Assembly: GCF_000682695.1 (NCBI RefSeq)
Contig: NZ_AWFG01000001.1
Location: 248,001-312,000 of the forward strand
Length of the DNA: 64,000 bases
Reading direction: 5' to 3'
From: Hyphomonas chukchiensis
Lineage (GTDB): Bacteria > Pseudomonadota > Alphaproteobacteria > Caulobacterales > Hyphomonadaceae
Each line of letters starts with the position of its first letter. Position 1 is the stretch's first letter. This document shows, one piece after another, positions 1 to 9,610 of this stretch. The notes beneath the pieces are model-generated. The model had not been told where the DNA came from. It saw only the letters and a program-made list of their open reading frames with translations, and searched no databases. Both the position numbers and the translations under genes were made by a program.

Positions 1-521
1 TGCCTGACGCCTGGGATAACGGTCAGCGCTGCCGCCACTGAAACGATTGCGCCAATGACCACCCAGACGCGCCGCGTGACGTCCAGCCGGGTCGCCAGCT
101 TGCGCGCCGTCAGGTCATCCGGCTGGTCCATTTTCAGCATGGACAGGCGGCGTTTTATCAGTGCATCGACCGTGGTCGTAACCGCCCAGCCAATGGCGCC
201 GACGATGAAAACGCTGGAGAGCACGGACAGCGCACTGACGACGACAGGCGGCAGGGCAATGTCTGACGGCAGGAAATGTGGGCCTGCGCCGCACGCGATC
301 GCCAACAGCGCAAACACCACCGGCGGCCGGAAGCGTTTAATCCATCGGGTCCTATGCTTGAATGTCTCTCGTGGTGCGATCTGGCTAGCCTTCTCTGTCT
401 TCGACCTACGGTTACGGTCCCAATCCGGTTCCAATAGGTCAAGAGGCTCAGGCCAATTGCGCTGCCATGACAGGGTTTCGGCGCAATCGCGCCCAAGCCT
501 TGGGCAAAACACCGCCACCAT
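1..521 (-). CDS. MscS-type mechanosensitive channel, N-terminal part (runs off window)
   Basis: The reverse strand is open without a stop from an ATG at 521 to the left edge, giving about 173 residues; the C-terminal part is outside the window. The N-terminal 60 residues are polar (several Trp, Pro and Arg), followed by two or three hydrophobic segments (around [35 protein letters not shown] and [20 protein letters not shown]). The stretch with [19 protein letters not shown] resembles the segment just before the pore helix of MscS-family channels (tension-gated inner-membrane pores that release solutes on osmotic downshock). The pore and beta domains that would prove it are not visible. It is divergent from murB, where other bacteria often carry murC. 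The exact start is uncertain. Confidence 0.6.
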   Translation of the reverse strand, partial: MVAVFCPRLGRDCAETLSWQRNWPEPLDLLEPDWDRNRRSKTEKASQIAPRETFKHRTRWIKRFRPPVVFALLAIACGAGPHFLPSDIALPPVVVSALSVLSSVFIVGAIGWAVTTTVDALIKRRLSMLKMDQPDDLTARKLATRLDVTRRVWVVIGAIVSVAAALTVIPGVR

Positions 522-561
522 CCGCTTGACAGGCGGCCGAGTTCCGGCGACGCCAGCGGCC

Positions 562-1506
562 GTGAAGAGCGCCGTTTCCCTCCCCCCCGTTCGTGGCAAG
601 CTGATCGCGCAGGCGAGCCTTGCCCCTTACACTTGGTTCCGCGTCGGTGGCCCCGCAGACTGGCTGTTCCTGCCGGCGGACGCCGATGACCTCGCTGATT
701 TCCTGACGCAGTTGGACCCCGTCATACCCGTCACCGTTCTGGGGGTTGGCTCGAATGTGATCGTGCGCGATGGCGGCATTGAAGGCGTGGTCGTGCGCCT
801 GATGGGCAAGGCCTGGGGCAAGGTCGAGGCCGAGGACGGTATCTCGCTTTCAGCAGGCGCTGGCGCCCTTGACCTGTCCGTCGCGAAGACAGCCGCCGAA
901 AACGGCATCAAGGGCCTGGAATTCCTGTCCGGCATTCCGGGGTCGCTGGGCGGCGCCACGCGCACCAATGCGGGCTGCTATGGCAAGGAGCTGCGCGATG
1001 TGCTGGTCAGCCTGCAAGGCATCAGGCGCGATGGCACTCGTGTGATCTATCGCGGCCCGGCCCGACCGGGCGCGCTGCCCGAGGCCCATTTCTCCTATCG
1101 CCATACCGACCTGCCGGACGACCTGATTGTCACCCGTCTGCTTCTTGAGGGCAATGATACCGGCGCCCCGGCGGATATTCTGGCCGACATTGAAGCCCTG
1201 CAGAAACGCCGGTCGGAAACCCAGCCGATCCGGGAAAAGACCTCCGGCTCGACCTTCGCCAATCCTGATCCGCCAGGCACGCCGAACCAGCGTTCGGCCT
1301 GGAAACTGATCGACGCTGCAGGCTGCCGCGGCCTTCGCGTCGGCGGCGCGCAGGTCTCCGAGCTGCACTGCAACTTCCTGATCAATACAGGAGACGCGAC
1401 GGCTGCCGATCTCGAAACGCTCGGCGAGACCGTTCGCGCCCGCGTGCTGGATCACAGTGGTGTCCAGCTGCGCTGGGAAGTGCGCCGCATCGGGCGGCCT
1501 GCCTAG
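562..1506 (+). CDS. murB: UDP-N-acetylenolpyruvoylglucosamine reductase MurB
   Basis: FAD-dependent cytoplasmic enzyme that reduces UDP-GlcNAc-enolpyruvate to UDP-MurNAc with NADPH, the second committed step of peptidoglycan synthesis. The protein (about 314 residues) shows the type I MurB pattern: TWFRVGGPA near the N terminus, the FAD-binding stretch [17 protein letters not shown], the catalytic serine in SGSTFANP around residue 230, and the conserved glutamate near the C terminus in WEVRRIG. The frame is open far upstream, but that part overlaps the divergent channel gene and has no MurB character. I chose GTG at 562; TTG at 526 is an alternative and neither has a strong ribosome-binding site. 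Its stop overlaps the stop of the convergent TonB-dependent receptor by four bases. Confidence 0.93.
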   Translation: MKSAVSLPPVRGKLIAQASLAPYTWFRVGGPADWLFLPADADDLADFLTQLDPVIPVTVLGVGSNVIVRDGGIEGVVVRLMGKAWGKVEAEDGISLSAGAGALDLSVAKTAAENGIKGLEFLSGIPGSLGGATRTNAGCYGKELRDVLVSLQGIRRDGTRVIYRGPARPGALPEAHFSYRHTDLPDDLIVTRLLLEGNDTGAPADILADIEALQKRRSETQPIREKTSGSTFANPDPPGTPNQRSAWKLIDAAGCRGLRVGGAQVSELHCNFLINTGDATAADLETLGETVRARVLDHSGVQLRWEVRRIGRPA

Positions 1507-3560
1507 AAGGTGCCTTTAAGCTTGAAGGACACGATTGGCCCGAAGTCCCGCGAGCGCGCTTCGCGGGTTACGAGTGTGCCAAGCCGGTTGGGCGCATAGG
1601 TTTCGCGCCAACGCCAGTCATGCTGGTTCAGGATATTGCCGAGCGTCAGCGTGCCCGTCATGCCAAGCAGGTCCTTGTTTTCGACATAGACATAGGAAAA
1701 GGCGGGCTGGTTGCCCTGGTGGGTCACTTCATCAAGACGATAGACCTCATTCTCATTATAGGATTCGAGAAACAGTCCCACAGCCCAGTCCGTCTGCGGA
1801 ATATCACGCCGCAGTTCAGTATTGAGATAGTAGACATTGTCGCCGTTGATCGGCCGGTCCATGCCGGTCAGTGGGTCAGCAACACGGGAGTCGCGCCATT
1901 CGCCGTGAAAGGTCAGCTGCGTCCCCGTCAGGCCCAGCTTCGCAAATTTCACGGTCGCATCCAGATCGGCACCCACCCGCCAGGCTGAATCGAGGTTGCC
2001 CGGCCCATCGCCGGTGCCAATCGGCACACGGTCAACAATGTCTTCGATATCAGCTCCGAACACTGTCAGTGTCGCAGCACCCCAATCCCTGAAATCCTTT
2101 TCGGCAGACAGGCTGGCCTTCCATGACTGCTCGGGAACAATCTCCGAATTGCCTTGGTTGCCGTTGCCCTGATTGAGGTTCACCGACGAAATAAAGTCGA
2201 AGAAATCGAGTTGGCCCACTTCCCGGTCAAGCCGCGTGACGAGCTTCAGGGAGGGATCGACCTGCCAGGAGAGGCTGGCAAAGCCCTTGGGACGTGTGAA
2301 TGTGCGGACGTTCTCTGCATCGCCTGTCTGGGAGAGTTCCGACATTTCAGCACCGAGCGAGACCTGGAGGCTGACACTTTTCGACAGGGCGCGCCCATGC
2401 GTAACCGTCAGCTCACCGCGCTGCTCTTCCACACGAGAGTTTGCATTGGAGAGGAATATCTCAGTCAGCGGCCCGCCGCCCTCCGACTCGAATAATTGCG
2501 ATTGGGCCTCCAGGAAATTGAATGCGCCTTCGAGTGATATCTGCCAGTCACGGCCTGGCGCCGGCACCCAAGCGTATTCCCCACGCAGTATATATTCGCC
2601 TTCATAGACTGTCTGATTGAAGAGGGAGTCGAACGCGTCGCTCCCATCCAGATTTCCGCCGCGCACCCGGTCTGTCATCGGGCTTTCCTCGCGGCGTGCC
2701 AGCGTTATCGCCTTCAGCCGCCCCGGCCCCAGATCGAAGGCATAGTCTGCGCCAAGTTCCACCGTCTTCTCGTCTTCAGAGCCCTGGTAGAGGCGCCGCC
2801 CTTCAAGGCCATCGACGGGAAACAGCTTCGAGATCTCCTTGTCGTCCGGTTCGTAGATGCCGACCTTTGCGCTCAGGTTCGCGATGCTGCCCCCAACCGG
2901 CTTCCAGGCCAGCGATCCGGCGAGGGAGGCATACTCGGCCGCGTGGGTATAATCTTCCTTGCGGGTCTCTATCAGCATGCCTGCCCCGTCAGTTATGCGT
3001 TCAGGCCCGGCATCCGCACCGCGCTCCGGTGAGCTTTCTGCTTCCATCGTCCAGCTGAGCGGCCCCTTCCCGCCTGACAGGCTGAGCGCCATGTCATTAT
3101 AGGTGGGCGGCAGGTTTTCCCGCACCCGGCCCTTCCAGTGCCACGTCCCGGACACACCGCCCGTATCCCGCGTGATCACATTGACGACCTGGCCCGACAG
3201 GCCGGGAATCCCCAGCGCCGTTCCGTCGAGCAATTCGACGCGCGCGACATTGGCAATCGCGATCCGCCCGAGCGTGGACTCCGCTCCGTTCGACTTGCCG
3301 GAAACGCGCTGTCCGTTGATGAGGATATTCCCCGTCGCCTGGCCAAAGCCACGCGATCCGTCATCATCATCGTTGATCGAGAAGCCTGGAATCCGCTCGA
3401 CCATCTCCAGCGCCGTTCGCGGAGCAAATTGGGCGAAACTGTCGGGCGTATAGACTGTAGGTGTCTCGCCCGTGTTCGCCTCCACCTCCTCGGCGGCAAT
3501 TGCATGGGGCGCCACCACAGCGAGAAACATGGTTACGCAGAACGGGACATGGTGTTTCAT
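1503..3560 (-). CDS. TonB-dependent outer-membrane receptor
   Basis: Outer-membrane beta-barrel that would import a substrate using TonB/ExbBD energy. The 685-residue product starts with a signal peptide ending near AIAAEE. A plug domain follows ([40 protein letters not shown]), then a barrel region rich in alternating aromatic residues that ends in a C-terminal Phe, as usual for BamA-assembled proteins. Length is at the short end for the family, and I see no clear TonB box or N-terminal signalling domain. The substrate cannot be read from sequence. It lies on the minus strand and separates murB from ddl, breaking the usual wall-gene order. A perfect palindrome with a BlaI/CopY-type core lies about 80 bases before its ATG. 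Confidence 0.88.
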   Translation of the reverse strand: MKHHVPFCVTMFLAVVAPHAIAAEEVEANTGETPTVYTPDSFAQFAPRTALEMVERIPGFSINDDDDGSRGFGQATGNILINGQRVSGKSNGAESTLGRIAIANVARVELLDGTALGIPGLSGQVVNVITRDTGGVSGTWHWKGRVRENLPPTYNDMALSLSGGKGPLSWTMEAESSPERGADAGPERITDGAGMLIETRKEDYTHAAEYASLAGSLAWKPVGGSIANLSAKVGIYEPDDKEISKLFPVDGLEGRRLYQGSEDEKTVELGADYAFDLGPGRLKAITLARREESPMTDRVRGGNLDGSDAFDSLFNQTVYEGEYILRGEYAWVPAPGRDWQISLEGAFNFLEAQSQLFESEGGGPLTEIFLSNANSRVEEQRGELTVTHGRALSKSVSLQVSLGAEMSELSQTGDAENVRTFTRPKGFASLSWQVDPSLKLVTRLDREVGQLDFFDFISSVNLNQGNGNQGNSEIVPEQSWKASLSAEKDFRDWGAATLTVFGADIEDIVDRVPIGTGDGPGNLDSAWRVGADLDATVKFAKLGLTGTQLTFHGEWRDSRVADPLTGMDRPINGDNVYYLNTELRRDIPQTDWAVGLFLESYNENEVYRLDEVTHQGNQPAFSYVYVENKDLLGMTGTLTLGNILNQHDWRWRETYAPNRLGTLVTREARSRDFGPIVSFKLKGTF

Positions 3561-3641
3561 TGGTGTGTGTCCCTCGGATTTTTTGGCGACTGAAAGATCA
3601 CTGTGCCGGGCATCGCCGCGTATCGTGATTCGATAATGAAT

Positions 3642-3657
3642 GACTACATATGTAGTC
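3642..3657. promoter_or_regulatory. Perfect 16-bp palindrome, candidate BlaI/MecI/CopY operator
   Basis: GACTACATATGTAGTC is a perfect dyad containing the core TACA-N2-TGTA, the recognised operator core of BlaI/MecI/CopY winged-helix repressors. It sits in the divergent region between the TonB-dependent receptor (ATG at 3560) and ddl (ATG at 3803), 82 bases from the receptor start, so the receptor is the likelier target. No BlaI-type regulator gene is in the window. Confidence 0.5.
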
Positions 3658-3802
3658 TATTCTTGGCAATCCCCTCCCGGTGACTTTTTCGTAACTTGCA
3701 CCAGAGCATGATCCGATTTCGCCTGACTCGTGCCGCTTTCGTGCGGCATAGGCGGTGGCAAGCGGCAGAAAACCCGCACTTAATTTGCAAGAAGGACAGG
3801 CC

Positions 3803-4711
3803 ATGAAGCGCGTTGCAGTCATTTACGGGGGCTGGTCCTCCGAACGTGAAGTCTCTCTCTCCTCTGGCGGACAGATGGCCAAGGCAGCACGTGCGGCGGG
3901 ATATGATGTCGTCGAGATTGATGCCGGGCGCGATCTGGCTGCACAGCTCAGCGAAGCAGAACCCGATGTCGTGCTGAACGGCCTCCATGGCCCCTGGGGC
4001 GAGGATGGCTGCGTGCAGGGCCTGCTTGAAGTCATGGGCCTGCCCTATTCCCATTCCGGGGTACTGGCCTCGGCCCTGGCCATGGACAAGCTGAAATCCA
4101 AGGCGGTCTACCGCGAAGCGGGCCTGCCAATCGCCGCCGACAAGCGTGTCACCCGCGTAGAGGCCGCCGCAAGCCACCCGCTAAAGCCCCCTTATGTGGT
4201 CAAACCGGTCGCGGAAGGGTCCAGCTTTGGCGTGCTGATCGTGCGCGAAGGGGCCAATTCGCCGCCGCAGGAATTGCTGGGCTCCAGCTGGCATTATGGC
4301 GACAATCTCATGGCCGAGGAATTCATTCCCGGCCGCGAACTGACGGTGGGTGTGCTGGGCGACCGGGCCCTCGCTGTCACCGAGATCACGACCTTAAGGG
4401 ACTATTACGATTTTGATGCGAAATATCAGGCTGGAGGATCGCAGCATGTGATCCCGGCAAACCTGCCTGCTCACGTGACCGAAGCCGCGATGGACGCAGC
4501 TCTCAGGGCACATCAGGCGCTTGGTTGCCGGGGAGCCACGCGGTCCGATTTTCGCTATGATGACAAGAGAGACCGCCTCGTGATCCTGGAAACAAATACG
4601 CAGCCCGGCATGACGCCCACCTCGCTTGTCCCCGAACAGGCCGCTTTCGTTGGCATGTCCTTCGAAGCGCTTGTCGCATGGATGATCGAGGATGCTTCAT
4701 GCCAAAGGTAA
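3803..4711 (+). CDS. ddl: D-alanine--D-alanine ligase
   Basis: Cytoplasmic ATP-grasp ligase that joins two D-alanines for the peptidoglycan stem peptide. The 302-residue protein begins [20 protein letters not shown], the hallmark Ddl N terminus. It continues with [18 protein letters not shown], the [16 protein letters not shown]-grasp segment and the C-terminal [19 protein letters not shown] substrate/metal region. The start at 3803 is preceded by GAAGGA; an in-frame ATG at 3755 adds 16 unrelated residues and is rejected. The 3' end overlaps ftsQ by 13 bases, so ddl is the first gene of a ddl-ftsQ-ftsA block. Confidence 0.95.
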   Translation: MKRVAVIYGGWSSEREVSLSSGGQMAKAARAAGYDVVEIDAGRDLAAQLSEAEPDVVLNGLHGPWGEDGCVQGLLEVMGLPYSHSGVLASALAMDKLKSKAVYREAGLPIAADKRVTRVEAAASHPLKPPYVVKPVAEGSSFGVLIVREGANSPPQELLGSSWHYGDNLMAEEFIPGRELTVGVLGDRALAVTEITTLRDYYDFDAKYQAGGSQHVIPANLPAHVTEAAMDAALRAHQALGCRGATRSDFRYDDKRDRLVILETNTQPGMTPTSLVPEQAAFVGMSFEALVAWMIEDASCQR

Positions 4712-5568
4712 GCCGTAACCAGTCTGTCCCCTCCCGTTCGCGCCGCCGCCCTGCCACCATCGTCGATGAGACGACGGGCGAGGAAATCCGTGTCTCGTCG
4801 ATCCTGTTCGGCCTGGTCATGTTGATCGCCATCATTGTGGCCACGGCGGCATGGATGGGCGGATCGCTGTCACAGATCGAAACGCGTTTTGGTGGCTTCA
4901 TGGATGATACGGCCCGAATGGCTGGCGTGTCGGTCAATGACGTCTCCGTGCTGGGCCTTGAGCAGAACCCTGCACTGGCCGACGATGTGCGCGCCGCTGC
5001 CATGATCGAGCCCGGCGAGAACATGTTCCGCGCCGACCCGAAACTGATCCGCCACCGCGTCGAAGCTACCCGCAAGGTGCTGAACGTGCGTGTCCATCGC
5101 CTGTGGCCCGGCCAGATCGTCATTATTGCGGACGCTGCAGAGCCCGTTGCCCTCTGGCACGATGGCAAGGAGTGGACCGTCGTTGACGGCCTTGGCCGCA
5201 TCCTGCCGGACGCTAATGCCGATGACCACAAGACGCTCGTGCGCCTGGCTGGCCGTGGTGCGCCGCTGGCCGCCCCCGCCCTCGTCAAAGCGCTCAAGGA
5301 TGCGCCGGACGTTGCCGCACGCCTCGCCATTGCTACGCGCGTTGCCGATCGTCGCTGGGATGTGCGCCTTGTGAATGGCGCCACGGTTCGCCTGCCGGAA
5401 GACACCGGCCTGGAAAGCGCCCTCGCCCGCCTGACCAAACTGCAAACGCGCACTGCCCTGTTGCAGCGCCCGGTCACCATGATCGACCTGCGCAACAAGG
5501 GCCGCGTTTACCTGTCCCCCGCGCTTGAAGGCGGCGCAATCAAAGTTGCAGAGGCAGCCCGTTCCTGA
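4699..5568 (+). CDS. ftsQ: Cell division protein FtsQ
   Basis: Bitopic inner-membrane divisome protein linking early and late division proteins. The 289-residue product has a short basic cytoplasmic N terminus (SRSRRRPAT), one transmembrane helix (about residues 35-56, [20 protein letters not shown]), a periplasmic POTRA domain ([20 protein letters not shown] through [13 protein letters not shown]) and the FtsQ beta domain with [10 protein letters not shown]. The ATG at 4699 has GAGG spaced well upstream; an in-frame ATG at 4678 has no such site. It overlaps ddl at the 5' end, and its TGA shares a base with the ftsA ATG, suggesting translational coupling. Confidence 0.93.
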   Translation: MPKVSRNQSVPSRSRRRPATIVDETTGEEIRVSSILFGLVMLIAIIVATAAWMGGSLSQIETRFGGFMDDTARMAGVSVNDVSVLGLEQNPALADDVRAAAMIEPGENMFRADPKLIRHRVEATRKVLNVRVHRLWPGQIVIIADAAEPVALWHDGKEWTVVDGLGRILPDANADDHKTLVRLAGRGAPLAAPALVKALKDAPDVAARLAIATRVADRRWDVRLVNGATVRLPEDTGLESALARLTKLQTRTALLQRPVTMIDLRNKGRVYLSPALEGGAIKVAEAARS

Positions 5569-6860
5569 TGGCAAATGTACAATCCAGACGCATCGCCATG
5601 AATGGCTCCCGCAGCGGCACAGTGGCTGCGCTGGACATTGGCTGCTCCAAGATCACCTGCCTGATCGGCCGCAATGATGGCAGTGGCCCGCGCCGTTTCC
5701 AGATTCTTGGCGGCGGCCGCCAGCAGTCGCGCGGCTTCAACGGCGGCGCCATTACAGACATGGAAGGCCTCGAGCGCTCCATCCGCCTCGCTGTCGAAGA
5801 TGCAGAGCGCGAAGCCGGCGAGCAGATCAGTGAAGTCATCCTTGGCATCACGGGCCCGAAACTCGCCTGCACGCTGGTGACAGCCGCCATCGAGATTGGC
5901 GGACGCTCCATCACGCACAAGGAAATCAAGCGCCTGCAAGCGCTCGCCCTTTCCAAAGCGCCCTCCAAGGGCGTCGATGTTCTGGCCGCATGGCCTGTCG
6001 CCTATCGCGTCGACCAGCAGGAAGGCGTGCGCCAGCCCGCCGGCATGTATGCCGAACAGCTGGGTATCCTGCTCTCTGTCGTTACGGCCCCTCGCCCGAT
6101 TATCAAGAACCTCGTCGAATGTGTCGGCCGCGCCCATCTTGGCGTCTCTGCGCTCGTCCCCTCTTCCATCGCGAGCGGCGCAGGCACGCTCATCGATGAC
6201 GAGATCGAGAATGGCGCCATCTGTATCGATATGGGTGCCGGCGTTACGGCAGTCTCGGTCTATCTCAACGGCTCACCCGCCTGGCTCGGGCTGGTGCCCA
6301 CGGGCGGCACACATGTCACCAGCGATATCGCGCAAGGCATCGGCACGACATTCGCGGCCGCCGAGCGGCTCAAGTCTGTCTACGGTACGGCCAATCTTGA
6401 AGGCCCGGGCCTCGCAGAACGCATCGAAGCGCCGCGCCTTGGCGATGATGGCCGCTTGCAGGGCATGCGCATGGAAAAAGGTGCGATTGCCGAAATCATC
6501 GCTCCACGCATCGAAGAGACTTTCGAGCTGGTGCAGAAAACGCTCAATGCCAGCGGTGTGCGCTCCGTGCTCCCCCGCCGTATTGTTCTGACCGGTGGCG
6601 CAAGCCAGCTATCGGGCGTGCGCGACGTGGCCTCTCGCATCCTCAATGCACCTGTCCGGCTCGGCCGCCCGACAATCGCCGAATTTCTGGGCGAAACACT
6701 GGGAACGCCTGCTTTTTCCACAGCCTCGGGTCTGCTACTGTATTCGGAGTTGGGATTCGTGGACGCAGCTGGGGCAGGCGTCGCAGTGAAGGAATATGGA
6801 GCCGAAACGGGCAGCGGAGCAGTGAACAAGGCATTCCATTGGCTGAAAGAAAATTTCTGA
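5568..6860 (+). CDS. ftsA: Cell division protein FtsA
   Basis: Actin-like ATPase that tethers FtsZ to the membrane and recruits later divisome proteins. Over 430 residues it shows the actin-fold phosphate-1 loop (AALDIGCSKITCLIG), the phosphate-2 loop (ICIDMGAGVTAVSVY), the adenosine motif (RIVLTGGASQLSG) and a C-terminal amphipathic helix (NKAFHWLKENF) that would be the membrane-targeting sequence. The start ATG at 5568 overlaps the ftsQ stop; ATG at 5598 is an alternative. Confidence 0.95.
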   Translation: MANVQSRRIAMNGSRSGTVAALDIGCSKITCLIGRNDGSGPRRFQILGGGRQQSRGFNGGAITDMEGLERSIRLAVEDAEREAGEQISEVILGITGPKLACTLVTAAIEIGGRSITHKEIKRLQALALSKAPSKGVDVLAAWPVAYRVDQQEGVRQPAGMYAEQLGILLSVVTAPRPIIKNLVECVGRAHLGVSALVPSSIASGAGTLIDDEIENGAICIDMGAGVTAVSVYLNGSPAWLGLVPTGGTHVTSDIAQGIGTTFAAAERLKSVYGTANLEGPGLAERIEAPRLGDDGRLQGMRMEKGAIAEIIAPRIEETFELVQKTLNASGVRSVLPRRIVLTGGASQLSGVRDVASRILNAPVRLGRPTIAEFLGETLGTPAFSTASGLLLYSELGFVDAAGAGVAVKEYGAETGSGAVNKAFHWLKENF

Positions 6861-6876
6861 CGCCTTTTGTCTTCAC

Positions 6877-6891
6877 TTAACTGTCTTTTAG
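6877..6891 (+). promoter_or_regulatory. CtrA-like box before ftsZ
   Basis: TTAACTGTCTTTTAG matches the CtrA consensus TTAA-N7-TTAA with one mismatch in the last base. It lies in the ftsA-ftsZ spacer, 58 bases upstream of the ftsZ ATG, where an ftsZ promoter would be expected. CtrA represses ftsZ in Caulobacter (established knowledge); binding here is inferred only. Confidence 0.4.
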
Positions 6892-6948
6892 CCGTGAGGG
6901 GCCAAGGTGGCTTCAACCCGGTTCCGGAATGTTGATTGAGGTACGCGA

Positions 6949-8379
6949 ATGACACATGAACTCACGCCCAGGATTCTCGTCTTCGGTGTTGGCGGCGCAG
7001 GCGGTAACGCTGTCGACAACATGATCGAGGCCAACCTGCAGGGCGTCGAATTCATCGTCGCCAACACGGACGCTCAGGCGCTCAACCGCTCCAAGACAGA
7101 GCAGCGCATCCAGCTCGGTCCTGAAACCACCTCCGGCCTTGGCGCAGGCGCGCGGCCTGAAATCGGCGCGAAAGCTGCCGAAGAGTCGATTGCCGAGATC
7201 AAGGAATACCTGACCGACGCACACATGGTTTTCATCGCAGCCGGCATGGGCGGCGGCACCGGAACGGGCGCCGCACCAGTCATCGCACGTACCGCGCAGG
7301 AAATGGGCATCCTCACAGTTGCCGTTGTCACCAAGCCCTTCGGTTTTGAAGGCGCACGCCGCATGGCCCTCGCCGACCAGGGCCTGATCGACATTCGCAA
7401 GCATGTCGACACGATGATCGTCGTGCCGAACCAGAACCTCTTCCGCATCGCCAATGACCGCACGACTTTTGCTGAAGCCTTCCGCATGGCCGATGACGTG
7501 CTGTACTCCGGCGTTCGCGGCATCACCGACCTCATGGTCATGCCCGGCCTCATCAACCTCGACTTTGCCGATGTCGGCTCGATCATGCGCGGCATGGGTA
7601 CTGCCATGATGGGCATGGGCGAGGCTGAAGGCGAAGGTCGCGCCCTCGAGGCCGCCCGTTCGGCCATCGATAACCCGCTCCTCGATGAAGTCAGCCTCAA
7701 AGGCGCCAAGGGTGTCCTGATCAACATCACCGGCGGCTATGACATGACGCTGTTCGAGCTGGACGAAGCCGCCAATGAGATCCGTCGCGAGATCGATCCG
7801 AACGCCAACATCATTCTTGGCTCGGCCTTTGATTCAGAGCTTGAAGGCAAGATCCGCGTGTCGGTTGTCGCGGCAGGCATCGAGGCCGGCGAGGAAATCA
7901 AGGCCGACCCCCAACCCGTTCGCGAAACGGTTCGCCAGCCCATCGCTGCGCCAATCGCTGAGGAAGTCGAAACCAAGTCCGAAGCCGCCGAGGGCGACGA
8001 GCGTCCCCTGGTCATCACCGGGCACACATCGCCGATGCGTTCCGAAGAGAGCGACCCGCGTTCCGATTTCAAGGGCCAGCCCCTGCCGGCGGACCATTAT
8101 GAAGGCGCCGAGGGCGCGGATGAAGTGACCGCAGACGCCGTCTTCGGATCGCGCAAGGAAGCCCCTGCCCCGGACAAGGCCCGTCCTGAGCAAGGCGCGT
8201 CCGGCTTCTCCCACTTGTTCGGCTGGCGCCGCAATCCGCAGGGCGAGAATGACGACGCTCCGGACGCACGTGTTCCAGCCCAGATCATCTCTTCGCCGGA
8301 CGACCACCCAGAAGCCGCTCCGTTCGATGATGCAGACCTCGAAATCCCCGCCTTCCTGCGCCGCTCGGCCAATCACTGA
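6949..8379 (+). CDS. ftsZ: Cell division protein FtsZ
   Basis: Tubulin-like GTPase that forms the cytokinetic Z ring. In the 476-residue protein the nucleotide-binding [10 protein letters not shown] lies near residues 14-23, the tubulin signature [10 protein letters not shown] near residue 100, and the T7-loop region ([11 protein letters not shown]) near residue 204. A long acidic, Pro-rich linker (about residues 320-460) follows, as is common in alphaproteobacteria. It ends with the conserved C-terminal peptide [13 protein letters not shown] that binds FtsA and other partners. It is separated from ftsA by 88 bases holding a CtrA-like box, and a strong terminator follows. Confidence 0.97.
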   Translation: MTHELTPRILVFGVGGAGGNAVDNMIEANLQGVEFIVANTDAQALNRSKTEQRIQLGPETTSGLGAGARPEIGAKAAEESIAEIKEYLTDAHMVFIAAGMGGGTGTGAAPVIARTAQEMGILTVAVVTKPFGFEGARRMALADQGLIDIRKHVDTMIVVPNQNLFRIANDRTTFAEAFRMADDVLYSGVRGITDLMVMPGLINLDFADVGSIMRGMGTAMMGMGEAEGEGRALEAARSAIDNPLLDEVSLKGAKGVLINITGGYDMTLFELDEAANEIRREIDPNANIILGSAFDSELEGKIRVSVVAAGIEAGEEIKADPQPVRETVRQPIAAPIAEEVETKSEAAEGDERPLVITGHTSPMRSEESDPRSDFKGQPLPADHYEGAEGADEVTADAVFGSRKEAPAPDKARPEQGASGFSHLFGWRRNPQGENDDAPDARVPAQIISSPDDHPEAAPFDDADLEIPAFLRRSANH

Positions 8380-8440
8380 TCGCGCCATAAAATGCAGGCC
8401 TGACAGGCTGGATTGTTTCAAAATAAGTACAATAAATACA

Positions 8441-8469
8441 GGGCCATGATGTAGATCATGGCCCTTTTT
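8441..8469 (+). terminator. Intrinsic terminator after ftsZ
   Basis: Perfect 10-bp stem GGGCCATGAT / ATCATGGCCC with loop GTAG followed directly by TTTTT. It ends the ddl-ftsQAZ transcription unit and implies that lpxC has its own promoter in 8470-8559. Confidence 0.88.
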
Positions 8470-8559
8470 GTAACACGCCGAAACAAGGCGTGTTTTGTAC
8501 TTGCGGCCAAGCCCCTCCAGATTGCAGCCTGAAGTGATGAATCGATAAGGTTAAGTGGC

Positions 8560-9471
8560 ATGCAGATGCAGCAGACAATTGAACGTCCGGCAGTGTGTGC
8601 CGGTATCGGCGTTCACAGCGGCGAAAAAGCCCGGCTTGTCCTGAAACCTGCGCCTGTCGGCACCGGCGTCGTATTCCGGCGGACAGACCTCGATGCCAGC
8701 GACATCACCATCCACGCACATGCTGATGCTGTGTCTGACACACGCCTCGGCACGACACTGACAAATGAAGCAGGGGTTTCGGTTGCCGTAGTCGAACACC
8801 TCATGGCCGCGCTTGCGGGCATGGGGATCGACAACCTGATCATCGACATTGACGGCCCTGAAGTGCCGATCATGGACGGTTCATCTGCCGTTTTCTGCGA
8901 ATTGTTGCTGCAGGCCGGTCTGAAGAAACAATCTGCACCGCGTCGCCGCATCCGCATTCTTGAGCCTGTCGAGATCGTCGATGGACCGAAACGCGCCACG
9001 CTGTCGCCATCGGATGATTCCGTGCTGACGCTTCGCGCACGTATAGAATACGACGATTCCATCATTGGCATTCAGCAAATGGCCCTGCGCCTGGCGCCGG
9101 GCATGTTCGCCCGCGACCTTGCCTTTGCCCGCACCTATGGCTTTGCCCGCGACGTGGAAATGCTGCGCGCCAATGGCCTCGCTCGCGGCGGCTCCCTCGA
9201 TAATGCCGTCGTCCTTGAAGACGGCGCCGTGATGAACCCTGAAGGGCTGCGCGCCGAAGACGAATTCGTGCGCCACAAGATGCTGGACGCCGTCGGCGAC
9301 CTCATGCTGGCGGGCGCGCCGATTGCCGGCAGTTATGACGCTGTCCAGCCGGGCCACGCGCTCAACAATGCCCTTGTGCGCAAGCTTTTGGCCACGCCGG
9401 CAGCCTGGTGCTGGGAAACGGACGCTGACATCGAGGCTCAAATGCCGGTTCGCGCACGCGTTTCGGTCTAA
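8560..9471 (+). CDS. lpxC: UDP-3-O-acyl-N-acetylglucosamine deacetylase LpxC
   Basis: Zinc-dependent cytoplasmic deacetylase, first committed step of lipid A synthesis. The 303-residue protein carries the usual LpxC residues: Glu79 and His80 in VVEHLMAAL, the PIMDGSSAVF loop, His239 and Asp243 in VRHKMLDAVGD as further zinc ligands, and catalytic His266 in GHALNN. The N terminus (TIERPAVCAGIGVHSGE) is typical. Its place after ftsZ and before bamD matches the common alphaproteobacterial order. It probably has its own promoter because a terminator lies just upstream. Confidence 0.96.
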   Translation: MQMQQTIERPAVCAGIGVHSGEKARLVLKPAPVGTGVVFRRTDLDASDITIHAHADAVSDTRLGTTLTNEAGVSVAVVEHLMAALAGMGIDNLIIDIDGPEVPIMDGSSAVFCELLLQAGLKKQSAPRRRIRILEPVEIVDGPKRATLSPSDDSVLTLRARIEYDDSIIGIQQMALRLAPGMFARDLAFARTYGFARDVEMLRANGLARGGSLDNAVVLEDGAVMNPEGLRAEDEFVRHKMLDAVGDLMLAGAPIAGSYDAVQPGHALNNALVRKLLATPAAWCWETDADIEAQMPVRARVSV

Positions 9472-9610
9472 GGCGATCTCCGCCAGCGCGCTCCACGCCG
9501 AGGCTTCATTACGCCCACTTAACATGCCGCATGACAATGATCCTTGGAAATCCAGTCCAGTTCAGGCTAATCAAGCTGAAGACATTCACAGCTGAAAGTT
9601 CCCGACAGGC

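Noticed and set aside
55-561. Upstream extension of the murB frame (about 170 residues)
   Set aside because: It is antisense to a better supported membrane-channel gene on the minus strand and shows no MurB or other domain features.
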